Assembly (NCBI RefSeq): GCF_003058195.1
Contig: NZ_QBUH01000003.1
Location: forward strand, 434,001 to 498,000
Source of the DNA: Elizabethkingia sp. YR214
GTDB taxonomy: Bacteria > Bacteroidota > Bacteroidia > Flavobacteriales > Weeksellaceae
Direction of reading: 5' to 3'
Length of the DNA stretch: 64,000 nucleotides
Within the stretch, counting starts at the first letter, position 1, and each line of letters begins with the position of its first letter. The position numbers and the translations under genes were made by a program. The notes beneath the pieces are model-generated. The model was not told where the DNA came from. It did no database searches and saw nothing but the letters and a program-made list of their open reading frames with translations. Positions 52,817 through 61,738 of this stretch are shown here, piece by piece.

Positions 52817-53105
52817 TTCACAGAGTTATGACAGTCCAAAACGAGAGTATGAAGAAGAAGTACTGGTTTTGGATCAGACGGATGATGTATATAAATTAGT
52901 TCTGCATAATGACGATGTCAATACTTTTGATTTTGTTATCGAATGTTTGATAGAGATTTGTAAACATACACCGGAACAGGCGGAACAATGTACCTTATTG
53001 GTACATTATAAAGGTAAATGTACCGTAAAGACAGGTGCAATGGATTTACTGAAGCCTATGCATCAGAAACTATTATCCAGAGGCTTGACTTCTGAGATTG
53101 TATAA
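52797..53105 (+). CDS. clpS: ATP-dependent Clp protease adaptor ClpS
   Basis: A 102-residue adaptor that delivers N-degron proteins to ClpAP/ClpCP. The key region is YKLVLHNDDVNTFDFVIECL, with the N-end-binding NDD motif, then HTPEQAEQCTLLVHYKGKC and the C-terminal KLLSRGLTSEIV. The start is taken at the ATG at 52797, overlapping the previous gene by 20 bases; a TTG 18 bases upstream is less likely. Translational coupling with the CNNM gene is likely. Confidence 0.93.
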   Translation: MKWEKLNSQSYDSPKREYEEEVLVLDQTDDVYKLVLHNDDVNTFDFVIECLIEICKHTPEQAEQCTLLVHYKGKCTVKTGAMDLLKPMHQKLLSRGLTSEIV

Positions 53106-53110
53106 AATAA

Positions 53111-53148
53111 AAAAAGAAAGGCTTTCCCAAAGGAAAGCCTTTCTTTTT
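53111..53148. terminator. Bidirectional terminator, perfect 17-base stem
   Basis: Arms AAAAAGAAAGGCTTTCC (53111-53127) and GGAAAGCCTTTCTTTTT (53132-53148), with a 4-base loop. It ends clpS on the plus strand and lies directly against the stop codon of the GH95-like gene on the minus strand. Confidence 0.9.
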
Positions 53149-55331
53149 TAGTTTGCTTTTAAAGTCAATGTTTTTCCTTTCGGAATTTCATAAACATAGA
53201 CAGAATTAGTTTGTTGGATGAGATTGCCAGATCCTAATGCTGTAAACGGCCCTTCAAAATTTGGTTTTATTTTTATTTGGCCGCCTTTTTCGCTGTAAAT
53301 ACTTACTTCGGTATTTTTACTATTCTTTCTTACAGCTGAAATTAGAAATGCACCACTGGTTCTAAGATTTTTAAAAGATATATTTTTCCAGTCTTCCGGT
53401 ACTGCGGGAAATATACGGGTAACTCCGTTCCAATGCTGCAGATAAAGCTCCTGAATACTCTGCATTCCTGCAAGAGGAGTTTCTATTACAGGACCGCTTT
53501 CTGCATATAATGTATTGGGTTTTACAAACTTTTGGATAAATGTTTTCATAATATCCCGGGATTCATTTCCATGTCCCATCATGGCTTTCATAGAGGCATG
53601 TCCTGTCAACGAATATCCTTGTAATGCTTCTGGCTTGCTTTGCCACGTATTAATGGATTTTTCAATAATATTATGATTTTCTGCCTGATCCCAGTTAATT
53701 TCGTAAAAAGGATATATCATCAGAAGATGTGAATAATGACGATGAGATTCGGAATAAGGTACGTCCTGGGCGATCATATAGCCGCCTTCATTTACCGGAA
53801 AAGGAATAAGGTTTTGTAATATGTCCTGCCACTGTGAGTGGAGCTTATCTTTTCTTCTCTTTTTAGAATCCATTTCGATAAGAGTTTTTAATCCCCAACG
53901 AAGTATAGAAAGATCATAATTGGTATTGAAGGCGTATCCCTTAGAATACTCAGGAGAATAAGTTTTGGCTTCCAGTTGGTATTTCCCATCTTTATTTTTT
54001 CCAAGAAGATGAAGGTAATAATTAATGCTCTTTTTCAGTAAATTATATACTTTATTCCCCAATGCTTCATCTTGGGTAAAATCGTAATGTTGATAATAAT
54101 AATATAACAGCCAGGTAAGATTTCCTGTCTCTGCTTCGGAATTGGTAATGGGCTCACTATTGCCTTTTACGACTTTAACAGGAGCGTACATATCCGGGCC
54201 TCCGCTTCTGCCCAGTGCCATAGAATTGTATTGGTATTCTTTAGGAACATTTTTTATCAGACTATTGTAATTCCGGTCTATTGCTTTGACCAAAGATTCT
54301 GCTAATTCCAGATGGTTGGCTGTGTAGAGAGGTGAATAGGTTAGTTGCATATTGAGATTGTACCAATATCCCGGCCATGGTGTTTTATCTGTCCAGGGGC
54401 CTTGTAAATCAATAGCAGGTTTATTTGATCTGGTAGCAGATGCTAGTTTATAAAGCTGATAGTTGTAAAAGTCTTGTAGTTCCTGATCCGGAATATTGAA
54501 AGATGACTTGGTATAATATTGATGCCACCAATTTTGATGATTCTTTATTTTAGAAGAAACTTTGCTCCATTCAAAGTTGGCTAATCTCTTTCCAGCATTT
54601 TTTTCAGCCTCGTTATTATTGATCTGATAATCGGTAGCAATTAAAATATACTTCAGGTTATTCAATTTCTTTTCTGTATAAGCTACGCTGTAGCCACCGC
54701 CGGCTAGCATAGGCTGGTAACTGGTAATTATACTATTGTGATTTGTTATCCTTACTGCTGGATTGGGTAAATAGTTTTCAGGTTGTTTTGCGTAAGAGAA
54801 ACTCCTTCTCGGGCTTTCAGATTTTTCAGGGACCCAAATAATTTCATATTTGTTTTTATAATTCTGGTCATCAACCCGCAATAAGATATAATCTTCTTCG
54901 GAAAAAGTAATAGCATTGATCCGGATACTCCCCGAATTGGTTTTTAGTTCTGTTGAGCTTTCAGCATTGTATAAATCGATTTTGCCTACTGCATCCGTAA
55001 TATTGTCCGAAAGTTTTACTTCGAAGTATCCTAACGGAAGTCGAGGTCTTTCAAATAGGTTCTCTTCACCGTTACGGTGATCATATACATCCGTTCTTCC
55101 GATGGTAATTTTGCATGAGAAAGCATCTTTCAGATAAGTCATTGTTCCCAACAAACCGTTTCCGGTAAATACTCCCTGATAAATGGTCTTGCCTAGAGGA
55201 ATAGTTTTGTGATCACCAGTATTCCGGATACTATGAATAAATAGTTCCTGTGGAGAATGGTTATTTGTTGTCTGACTGTTATAGGTTGTAATGAAGCATG
55301 AAAATAAGATGAGTTTTAAACATTTGATCAT
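53148..55331 (-). CDS. Secreted GH95-like glycoside hydrolase (alpha-L-fucosidase or related)
   Basis: A 727-residue exported protein with a signal peptide ending NSQ. The N-terminal beta-sandwich (about 30-260) includes GNGLLGTMTYLKD and FSCKITIGRTDVYDHRNGE. The alpha-barrel domain (about 270-640) has YWYNLNMQLTYSP, matching the NxN part of the GH95 active site; TYSPEY holds a plausible catalytic Glu; and ESHRHYSHLLMIYPF is a family landmark. A C-terminal beta domain follows. GH95 enzymes remove alpha-1,2-linked L-fucose or galactose from glycans. Some family positions are altered, for example the TGHASMKA region, so the activity is uncertain. It follows tamL by 24 bases. Confidence 0.82.
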   Translation of the reverse strand: MIKCLKLILFSCFITTYNSQTTNNHSPQELFIHSIRNTGDHKTIPLGKTIYQGVFTGNGLLGTMTYLKDAFSCKITIGRTDVYDHRNGEENLFERPRLPLGYFEVKLSDNITDAVGKIDLYNAESSTELKTNSGSIRINAITFSEEDYILLRVDDQNYKNKYEIIWVPEKSESPRRSFSYAKQPENYLPNPAVRITNHNSIITSYQPMLAGGGYSVAYTEKKLNNLKYILIATDYQINNNEAEKNAGKRLANFEWSKVSSKIKNHQNWWHQYYTKSSFNIPDQELQDFYNYQLYKLASATRSNKPAIDLQGPWTDKTPWPGYWYNLNMQLTYSPLYTANHLELAESLVKAIDRNYNSLIKNVPKEYQYNSMALGRSGGPDMYAPVKVVKGNSEPITNSEAETGNLTWLLYYYYQHYDFTQDEALGNKVYNLLKKSINYYLHLLGKNKDGKYQLEAKTYSPEYSKGYAFNTNYDLSILRWGLKTLIEMDSKKRRKDKLHSQWQDILQNLIPFPVNEGGYMIAQDVPYSESHRHYSHLLMIYPFYEINWDQAENHNIIEKSINTWQSKPEALQGYSLTGHASMKAMMGHGNESRDIMKTFIQKFVKPNTLYAESGPVIETPLAGMQSIQELYLQHWNGVTRIFPAVPEDWKNISFKNLRTSGAFLISAVRKNSKNTEVSIYSEKGGQIKIKPNFEGPFTALGSGNLIQQTNSVYVYEIPKGKTLTLKAN

Positions 55332-55355
55332 GGTTATATAGTTATGGTAGTTTTT

Positions 55356-57953
55356 CTAGAACGGATAACCAAATGCAAAGTTAAAGGTTGGTTGTAGTGG
55401 TTTTATCCTTTTAAAATTCCAACGATCTCCTTCTGGCATATTGGGGTCAAATATCTTATACGCAAGATCTAGCCTTAAGGTAACATAAGCAATATTAAAT
55501 CTGAATCCGAATCCGGAGCCAATACCTAATTGCTTATAAAACTTATTGAATTTGAACTCGTCACCAATTCCAGTATTCTTCAGGCTCCAGATATTTCCGG
55601 CATCAGTAAATAATGCCCCTTCTACAATTTTGGAAATAGGAAAACGGTATTCGATATTGGTAGTTAGTTTTACATTATCCAACATATAAGAACGTACATT
55701 CTGATCAACCTGAATATCTGCAGGACCTAGACCTCCAAACGCAAGCCACGCTCTGATATCACTGGATCCTCCATTGAAATAAGACCTCATATAAGGCATA
55801 ACATGAGAGTTTCCATATGGAATACCAACTCCAATGAATTGTCTGAAAACTAATGTTCTTCTGCTGTTTGAGAAACTAAAATATTTTCGGGCATCTATAT
55901 CAAACTTCATGAACTGTGCATAAGGCACTCCAAATAGTCCTTTTTCTGAATTTTCACCTGCTATACCAGTGGTAAAGCTTTTGAAACTCTTGTCTATTAG
56001 ACTTAGGAAATTACCAGCTGTTTCAAATTTAAAACTAAGATAAGAAGGATTAGGATAAGCTTTGTTACCAATCTCATTATAGGTGAAATTATAGATCATG
56101 GAATTGATCACTACATCCTGAGTTTGTCGCTCTTTGTTGAGCAATGATTGCTGGAAGTTGATGAAAACAGGATCGTTTTTAGCATCAATAGAATTCTGAT
56201 AAGCTACATCGCTCATAATGATTTTACTAACCTCATCCGTAGTTATTCTTCCTGTAGAATATTGCTCAGCAAGTGCTAGATTTTGTACAAAGTATTTTCC
56301 GAACATTAAAGACCTATAGACATCATCCCTCGGGAATAATTCATAATATTTGTCTTTATTACGGGTAAAGTTAAACTGAGTGTTGAAAAGTGTTAAACGG
56401 TGTGTAATAATATCATTAACTGCAGCATTGTAATTAAGCCCCATATTAAAGCTTATTCTGCCCAAGCCAATGTTGTTTTGTATAGATGACCCTACAACAA
56501 TAGATGAAGTAGGAGTATATCTTTTGGGAATAAATTTGTAATATTTAAACGGAACCAATAATCTTGGAACATTCAAAGCAACCTGTGCAGAAAGCTCGTA
56601 GGCATTAAAATAAGTGTTTGGGTTTGTAGCATTGTTAGTTGTTCCTATAATTCCTGAAAAACTTGTACTAAGGTTTTCCGCTCCGCCAAATATATTACGT
56701 GTAGTAAGCTCCACACTCGGGGAGAAACCTAAGTTAAGAATCTGGGAATAGTGAACATCCGTTGCAATTTTAAACTCATATTTTGGTAACGGAGTTAGAT
56801 AGATATCGGTTTTTAATAAGCTATCCTGTTCCTGTACAATCTCGAACCTGTTGATATTGAAATTATTCATTCCCACAAGATTCCTTTTTGTAAGGTCTAT
56901 TTCCCGTTGATTATATTTATCTCCTTCTCTTAGGACAACAGCCGTCCACAATGATCTGTTTTTATATTTTTTATCAGGGTTATAGAAATTTATCTTTCTC
57001 AGCGTTTCGTAGTTTTCAGGTTTCAGATCACCTTTATTTACCTGATCATCGGAGATATAAACATTAACATCCGAGAACTTACTGATTACGTAAGGATTTT
57101 TTTGCTTTCCATCCTGTGCGCTGTCTCTTTTGAATTCCAGAGTTAGGGGAACATCCTTTCTGCTCTTCAGTGAATCCGCAGTAAAGAATATTTCTTCATT
57201 AGAGCCATTAAAATTATAATAGCCATTACTCCGCATAATATCGTTAATACGAGCGACTTCTTTTTCCAGATTTTCCTGATCCAGCACTTTACCTGTTTTT
57301 ATAAAACTCTTGGGATAATTTTGCTCATAAAGTAAACGGATAGGCTCTTCCGGAATATTATAGTAGTAATCCTTAACCAGAGTAGGGTCTTTATGTTCTA
57401 TCTGGTATAGTGCAGATGCTTTTTTTCCTGTAGAATCTATTTTGTTAGTTCCGGTTACTTTAGCATCCCAGTAGCCTTTATAAACAAAGAATTTTCTGAT
57501 TTTATCAGCGCTTTTTTCTGTTGCAGCCTCATTTAATATCACAGGCTGTTGCCCTACATTATGCAGGAATCTGTCCCAGAAGAGATTTTTACCAACAAGA
57601 TTAGGGCGATTGTGCTTTAAGGCAATAGAATCCCTTAGCTTTTGTGTTCTCATCTGGCTAGGGTAGGTCATATACTCGTTGAGTATAGTATCCAGCTTTG
57701 GATTAGCCATATTATAAGCCCATAAGCCAATAGGAGCTACAAAAAGAAACTTTTTATTGGGTTTTTGATTAACATAGTCCGGAACTTTATCCTCGAATAA
57801 TTTGCCGTCTTTGTACTGAAATTTATTAGAGGTTAGTAAATAGGAGTCTTCAGGTACTTTTCGGGTGGAGCATGCATTGAGCAAAAAAAATGCAATTGCA
57901 GGTGCCGAAAATAAGTAATATTTTTGAAAATATTTTGAAGAATGCTTACCCAT
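55356..57953 (-). CDS. tamL: TamL-type BamA/TamA-family outer membrane lipoprotein
   Basis: An 865-residue Omp85 protein with a lipoprotein signal (FFLLNACSTRK, Cys28), the feature that separates Bacteroidota TamL from TamA. Periplasmic POTRA domains occupy about residues 30-430 (VRKFFVYKGYW-like KIRKFFVYKGYWDAKV). The 16-strand barrel is about 435-865, with the family motif SSDIRAWLAFGGLGP (the xRGxx-type lid-lock) and a C-terminal strand ending in Phe. In Bacteroidota, TamL works with TamB in outer-membrane biogenesis. tamB is not in the window. The start codon overlaps that of the divergent methyltransferase gene by 12 bases. The GH95-like gene follows. Confidence 0.9.
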   Translation of the reverse strand: MGKHSSKYFQKYYLFSAPAIAFFLLNACSTRKVPEDSYLLTSNKFQYKDGKLFEDKVPDYVNQKPNKKFLFVAPIGLWAYNMANPKLDTILNEYMTYPSQMRTQKLRDSIALKHNRPNLVGKNLFWDRFLHNVGQQPVILNEAATEKSADKIRKFFVYKGYWDAKVTGTNKIDSTGKKASALYQIEHKDPTLVKDYYYNIPEEPIRLLYEQNYPKSFIKTGKVLDQENLEKEVARINDIMRSNGYYNFNGSNEEIFFTADSLKSRKDVPLTLEFKRDSAQDGKQKNPYVISKFSDVNVYISDDQVNKGDLKPENYETLRKINFYNPDKKYKNRSLWTAVVLREGDKYNQREIDLTKRNLVGMNNFNINRFEIVQEQDSLLKTDIYLTPLPKYEFKIATDVHYSQILNLGFSPSVELTTRNIFGGAENLSTSFSGIIGTTNNATNPNTYFNAYELSAQVALNVPRLLVPFKYYKFIPKRYTPTSSIVVGSSIQNNIGLGRISFNMGLNYNAAVNDIITHRLTLFNTQFNFTRNKDKYYELFPRDDVYRSLMFGKYFVQNLALAEQYSTGRITTDEVSKIIMSDVAYQNSIDAKNDPVFINFQQSLLNKERQTQDVVINSMIYNFTYNEIGNKAYPNPSYLSFKFETAGNFLSLIDKSFKSFTTGIAGENSEKGLFGVPYAQFMKFDIDARKYFSFSNSRRTLVFRQFIGVGIPYGNSHVMPYMRSYFNGGSSDIRAWLAFGGLGPADIQVDQNVRSYMLDNVKLTTNIEYRFPISKIVEGALFTDAGNIWSLKNTGIGDEFKFNKFYKQLGIGSGFGFRFNIAYVTLRLDLAYKIFDPNMPEGDRWNFKRIKPLQPTFNFAFGYPF
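57919..57926 (+). promoter_or_regulatory. -7 box TATTTTTG for the methyltransferase gene, inside tamL
   Basis: Full TAnnTTTG match 15 bases upstream of the ATG at 57942, located in the tamL signal-peptide codons (on the opposite strand). Confidence 0.5.
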
Positions 57954-58670
57954 AATACCATTAAAACTTTACAATCTCTAGATAAAAAGAAATTCAGACA
58001 AAAATACAATTTGTTTTTAGTTGAAGGTAATAAAATCATTAGAGAATTACCAAATTCAGCATTCAAAATTCAGACCGTTTACTCTGTAAATCCCAATGAA
58101 TTAGCTTTTAAAGATGTAGAGGTTTGCCAAATTACTGAACCTGAGTTAAAAAAGATAAGTTTCCTTCAGCATCCGAAAGATTCTGTAGCAGTGTGTATTC
58201 CTGCAGAACAAAAACTAAATAAGGAAAAGAAAATACGTCTGGTTTTAGATGGTATTCAGGATCCCGGAAATATGGGAACTATTATTCGTCTTGCAGACTG
58301 GTTCGGGATTGAAGAGATTGTATGCAGCGAGGATACGGTAGATTTTTATAATCCTAAAGTAATACAAGCTTCCATGGGATCGTTTACCCGTGTGAATATT
58401 GTATATACAGATCTCTCAGAATTTTTACAGGATAAGAACACGCCCAATTATATCACTGATATGGATGGAGAAAATGTTTTTCAATCAGACTTTCCGGAAT
58501 CATTTAATCTTATTTTAGGAAATGAAGGAAATGGAATCCGTCCTGTAACAGAAGAGCTTGCCGATAAAAAAATTAGCATTCCGCGCTTTGGTAGCAAACA
58601 GAATACCGAAAGTTTGAATGTAGCGATGGCTACCGGAATTATTCTAGGTCAGATTTTTGGCTCAAAATAA
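57942..58670 (+). CDS. RNA 2'-O-ribose methyltransferase, SpoU (TrmH) family
   Basis: A 242-residue SPOUT enzyme. The N-terminal substrate-binding domain has KKFRQKYNLFLVEGNKIIRE; the catalytic domain has LVLDGIQDPGNMGTIIRLADW (in pieces: DPGNMGTIIR), LILGNEGNGIRP and the knot SIPRFGSKQNTESLNVAMA. It methylates a ribose of rRNA or tRNA; the exact site is not predictable. The start overlaps tamL head-to-head by 12 bases. A GLPGLI gene follows 65 bases later. Confidence 0.95.
   Translation: MLTHNTIKTLQSLDKKKFRQKYNLFLVEGNKIIRELPNSAFKIQTVYSVNPNELAFKDVEVCQITEPELKKISFLQHPKDSVAVCIPAEQKLNKEKKIRLVLDGIQDPGNMGTIIRLADWFGIEEIVCSEDTVDFYNPKVIQASMGSFTRVNIVYTDLSEFLQDKNTPNYITDMDGENVFQSDFPESFNLILGNEGNGIRPVTEELADKKISIPRFGSKQNTESLNVAMATGIILGQIFGSK
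57999..58006 (-). promoter_or_regulatory. -7 box TATTTTTG for tamL, inside the methyltransferase gene
   Basis: Full TAnnTTTG match on the minus strand, 45 bases before the tamL ATG at 57953, within the coding region of the divergent gene. Confidence 0.5.
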
Positions 58671-58735
58671 AAGCCTTACTATACAGTTTTTTTTGTATAA
58701 TTTAGTTCTACACGAAATCAAAAAATCTGTCAGTA

Positions 58736-59557
58736 ATGAAAAACTTATCAACATTTTTATTCATATTGCTTTTTAGCATTGCATTTTCACAAACGCATAG
58801 GTTTGTCTATGAATTGCAGATGAAGAGAAATGACAAAGTCCAGAAAATTAATATGACACTGGATATTGATAAGGATTATGTACATTTTTACGATTATGAC
58901 TTCCTGAAGAATGATTCACTTCGTAAAAAGGATGGTGGAAACTGGCAGACCAATACGAAATCGGAGCAATTGGTTCTAAGAAAACGCAATAGCTTTGATA
59001 ATAAATCTTTCCACGACAATATGTTCGATTATTTTGTTGTAGATTCTAAAGGCGAGATGACTTGGAAAATAAAAAATGAAACAAAGAAATCCGGAGAATA
59101 TACATTACAAAAAGCAGAAACCAATTTTGGTGGAAGATCTTGGGAAGCCTGGTTTAATCCAGGGATTCCTTTTCAGGAAGGTCCTTATAAGTTTCGCGGA
59201 TTGCCTGGATTGATTTTTGAAATCAGAGATAGTAAGGGCGATTATGTCTACTCATTAATTAAAAGTACTAATCTTCCGAATACTTTTGATACCAGCGATT
59301 TTCTGGAAACGCACTTTGGCAAAAAGCCTGTTCCTGTTACATTAAAGCAATACCACAAAGTAAAACTGGATTACTACAATGATCCGGTTGCTGATATGAG
59401 ACGATTACTAAAAGATGGTGGTACTGTAATTATCGGAGGAGATAAAATCACCAGCCAGGAACAACTCGATCAAAAAAGGATTTTTATACAAAATAGTATT
59501 GTAAAGAACTACAATCCAATAGAGTTGGATCAGTCAATACCTTATCCGGCAAAATAG
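58736..59557 (+). CDS. GLPGLI-family secreted protein
   Basis: A 273-residue exported protein; the signal peptide ends IAFSQ. The family-defining RGLPGLIFEI motif is at about residues 158-167, followed by the usual DSKGDYVYSL. Before it, WEAWFNPGIPFQEGPYKF is the typical approach. GLPGLI proteins are abundant in Flavobacteriia and their role is unknown; they are often linked to TonB-dependent uptake genes, but none is near here. It converges on a minus-strand gene with a 7-base gap. Confidence 0.92.
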   Translation: MKNLSTFLFILLFSIAFSQTHRFVYELQMKRNDKVQKINMTLDIDKDYVHFYDYDFLKNDSLRKKDGGNWQTNTKSEQLVLRKRNSFDNKSFHDNMFDYFVVDSKGEMTWKIKNETKKSGEYTLQKAETNFGGRSWEAWFNPGIPFQEGPYKFRGLPGLIFEIRDSKGDYVYSLIKSTNLPNTFDTSDFLETHFGKKPVPVTLKQYHKVKLDYYNDPVADMRRLLKDGGTVIIGGDKITSQEQLDQKRIFIQNSIVKNYNPIELDQSIPYPAK

Positions 59558-59564
59558 AGTTTGT

Positions 59565-60011
59565 CTAGATTAAAGAATCTTTACTATCTTCTTGCTGCTG
59601 AGCTTCTTTTTCCTGCCAGTCTTCTATTAAAGAAGTCACTTTTCTCAATAAAATAGGTGCTCCATAGATAATGGCAAGTCCAAGGACCTTCTTTTTCCAG
59701 TTGCTGTGGTAAAGATTTTTCTTTGCAAAATTAGTAACTAAAGCAACAGTCCCAAGACGTATAGCATTGTCAACCATTGAATCTTTAATCGATTCGGCGT
59801 TTAGTTTGATACCTGTTTTGTGGGTAGTTTCTCCTTTAGAGTTTATGATAGGTTTTTCAACAAGAAATTTATCAGTAATACCGCCAGTAATTACACTAAG
59901 CGACTCTTTTACATTATTAAAACGGAGAAGATTTTCCATGTCTTTTACCTCTCCTTTCATAATCGCTTTTTTCTTTGCTAATTCATCAAGACTGTTATAC
60001 TTAGCTCCCAT
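59565..60011 (-). CDS. Conserved hypothetical protein, YtxH/holin-group third gene
   Basis: A 148-residue protein. The N-terminal half is hydrophilic, with a coiled-coil-like start (LDELAKKKAIMKGEVKD). There is at most one weak membrane segment around residues 109-122 (VLGLAIIYGAPILL). It follows the holin-like gene by 3 bases. I do not recognise the family; similar three-gene groups (YtxH-like, holin-like, this protein) occur in Bacteroidota and have been linked to envelope stress, which I only infer. Confidence 0.7.
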   Translation of the reverse strand: MGAKYNSLDELAKKKAIMKGEVKDMENLLRFNNVKESLSVITGGITDKFLVEKPIINSKGETTHKTGIKLNAESIKDSMVDNAIRLGTVALVTNFAKKNLYHSNWKKKVLGLAIIYGAPILLRKVTSLIEDWQEKEAQQQEDSKDSLI

Positions 60012-60014
60012 TTT

Positions 60015-60323
60015 TTAATCGTTAAAAGATTTTAAAATAAAATTGGCAACGGTTCTCTTTATATTGTTTCTGAAGATAACAATTAATATAAGACATAGCA
60101 GATAAAAACCAGAAACAGCGAAGAAGCCGTAAGAATAATTTCCCATCATTTTGCCCAGCCAGAAGGCCAGCCCAATGTTAAACAGAACTACGAAGAAGAT
60201 AAGAGCAATCAGAGCACATGTCAGAAAGGTCATAAAACCTGCCGAAATGACTGTTTTTTCACTTACTTCTAACTTTAAGAGGTCAATTTTTTTCTCTATA
60301 TAGTCGAAAATAATGTCAAACAT
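60015..60323 (-). CDS. Holin-like superfamily membrane protein (phage holin family, host gene)
   Basis: A 102-residue protein with two long membrane helices (about residues 26-52 and 59-82), a charged helix at the N-terminus (MFDIIFDYIEKKIDLLKLEV) and a basic C-terminus. It belongs to the group annotated as phage holin family/YqjE-like. The neighbours are host genes and there are no phage genes around, so lysis is unlikely. I start it at ATG 60323; the frame is open slightly upstream. The YtxH gene is 81 bases upstream with a terminator between them. Confidence 0.78.
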   Translation of the reverse strand: MFDIIFDYIEKKIDLLKLEVSEKTVISAGFMTFLTCALIALIFFVVLFNIGLAFWLGKMMGNYSYGFFAVSGFYLLCLILIVIFRNNIKRTVANFILKSFND

Positions 60324-60362
60324 AAGGAAGTGTTTTGTGTAAATATACAAAAAGATAATAAA

Positions 60363-60386
60363 AAAGGGACTTGAAAAAGTCCCTTT
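60363..60386 (-). terminator. Terminator between the YtxH and holin-like genes
   Basis: Arms AAAGGGACT (60363-60371) and AGTCCCTTT (60378-60386); a U-tract follows on the minus strand. It lies between two genes of the same direction and may act as a partial stop. Confidence 0.78.
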
Positions 60387-60403
60387 ATATTTTTAAATTC
60401 AGG

Positions 60404-60748
60404 TTATTTAAGACCATCTAATTCAGTTTCAATATCTTTTGCTACTTCTTTAGCTTTATCTGCAGCCTGAGTTTTGTATTTATCTAAACCCTCTTTTACG
60501 CTTTCTGTTACTTTGTTATAAGTATCTTTAGCCTGAGAAGCGAAAGTATTGTACTGATCTTTTACTTTCTCAGAAACATCTCCGTATTTATCTTTAGCCT
60601 GATCTTTCAGATCGTTTGCTTTTGATCTTATTTTTTTACGTGTTGCTTTTCCTTCTTCTGGTGCGTAAAGCATTCCTAAAACAACTCCTGCTGCTGCACC
60701 TGCTAATAATCCTGCTAATATTCCTGCTGTGTTCTTTCCTTTTGCCAT
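60404..60748 (-). CDS. YtxH-domain protein (general-stress-type)
   Basis: A 114-residue protein. A short Gly/Ala-rich membrane helix (about residues 9-28, AGILAGLLAGAAAGVVLGM) is followed by the YtxH motif LYAPEEGKATRKKIRSKAND (the YAPxxGxxxRxxL-type signature). The rest is a long Lys/Asp-rich helix built from roughly 11-residue LEA-like repeats (DQAKDKYGDVS, SQAKDTYNKVT, TQAADKAKEVA). Such proteins are stress-induced in other bacteria. It is the first of three minus-strand genes. Confidence 0.88.
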   Translation of the reverse strand: MAKGKNTAGILAGLLAGAAAGVVLGMLYAPEEGKATRKKIRSKANDLKDQAKDKYGDVSEKVKDQYNTFASQAKDTYNKVTESVKEGLDKYKTQAADKAKEVAKDIETELDGLK

Positions 60749-60914
60749 TTTAAATAATTTTTAGAGTTAGTATTTTGTTGTATGGTTGAAAAATTAATTT
60801 GATGATGATATTTAAACAATTAATATACCAAAGAAAGTATTGGGATCTTAAATTTTGTTAAATATTATTAATAAGTCATCAAACAAATAATCTTTCTGTT
60901 TAAAGGTAAGAAAT

Positions 60915-61583
60915 TTATCGGATATAAGACAATATTAAAGCAATAGTTTCTTCTTTGTTTAAATAGGTATTATCTATAAGAATAGCATCGTCAGCCTGTT
61001 TCAATGGTGAAGTTTCACGTTCACTGTCAATTTTGTCACGCATCAGCAAATTAGCTTTTACTTCTTCAAAATCGGCTTCTGTACCACCTGCCAATAATTC
61101 CTTATATCTGCGTATCGCACGCTCGTCTGGACTTGCTGTCATAAAAAATTTGTAATCAGCATTAGGCAATACCACAGTACCAATATCTCTTCCGTCCATT
61201 ACAATACCACCATTTTCTGCCATTTGTCTTTGCATAGACAACAAAAATGCTCTTACTTCAGGTTGTTTTGCCACCTCGCTTACATAGTCGGATACTTTCG
61301 GATCTCTTATTTCAGCGTCAATATTCTTGTTGTTTAAAAATAGCTGAAGATTCCCGTCAATATTTCTAAACTCTAAGTTGATGTCATTAAGATGACTGAT
61401 AAGTAAAGGGATATTAATGCTGTTGTTTTCCAGATAATGCTGAATAGCAAATACTGTAATACCACGATAAAGTGCGCCGGTATCCATGTGGATAATTCCT
61501 AATTCCCTGGCGATAATTTTGGAAATTGAACTTTTTCCGGTGGATGAAAATCCGTCTATGGCAATTACAGGTTTCTTCGTCAT
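60915..61583 (-). CDS. cmk: Cytidylate kinase
   Basis: A 222-residue kinase that makes CDP from CMP. It begins with the P-loop IDGFSSTGKSS (about residues 9-19), then MDTGALYRGIT, then the substrate-binding DGRDIGTVVLPNA and the lid RRYKELL with RDKIDSERETSPL. The standard length fits. It is divergent from the pyrH-frr unit; promoters for both lie in between. Confidence 0.97.
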   Translation of the reverse strand: MTKKPVIAIDGFSSTGKSSISKIIARELGIIHMDTGALYRGITVFAIQHYLENNSINIPLLISHLNDINLEFRNIDGNLQLFLNNKNIDAEIRDPKVSDYVSEVAKQPEVRAFLLSMQRQMAENGGIVMDGRDIGTVVLPNADYKFFMTASPDERAIRRYKELLAGGTEADFEEVKANLLMRDKIDSERETSPLKQADDAILIDNTYLNKEETIALILSYIR

Positions 61584-61645
61584 AAGTTTGTGTAAATATT
61601 AGTAAAAGAACTCTAAAAGTTCTCAGACAATCCTTTTCTCTGGTA

Positions 61646-61676
61646 CAAAAATAAATTATTTTGAAGCTTCTTCAAA
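61646..61676 (-). promoter_or_regulatory. Promoter of cmk (TTTG-N19-TATTTTTG)
   Basis: On the minus strand: -33 TTTG (61676-61673), a 19-base spacer and -7 TATTTTTG (61653-61646). The leader is about 55-60 bases and has a small inverted repeat AGAACT-AGTTCT (61607-61623). Confidence 0.65.
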
Positions 61677-61691
61677 TAAATAATTTTACCT

Positions 61692-61721
61692 GTTGCATTT
61701 CGTGAGATTTCATTAAATTTG
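61692..61721 (+). promoter_or_regulatory. Promoter of pyrH-frr (TTG-N18-TAAATTTG)
   Basis: -33 TTG at 61693-61695, an 18-base spacer and -7 TAAATTTG at 61714-61721. It implies a leader of about 110 bases before pyrH. Confidence 0.65.
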
Positions 61722-61738
61722 CTACCGAAAAAATAAAA

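Noticed and set aside
60015-60323. Holin-like gene as evidence of a prophage
   Set aside because: No other phage genes are near; the protein is flanked by YtxH and other host-type genes.
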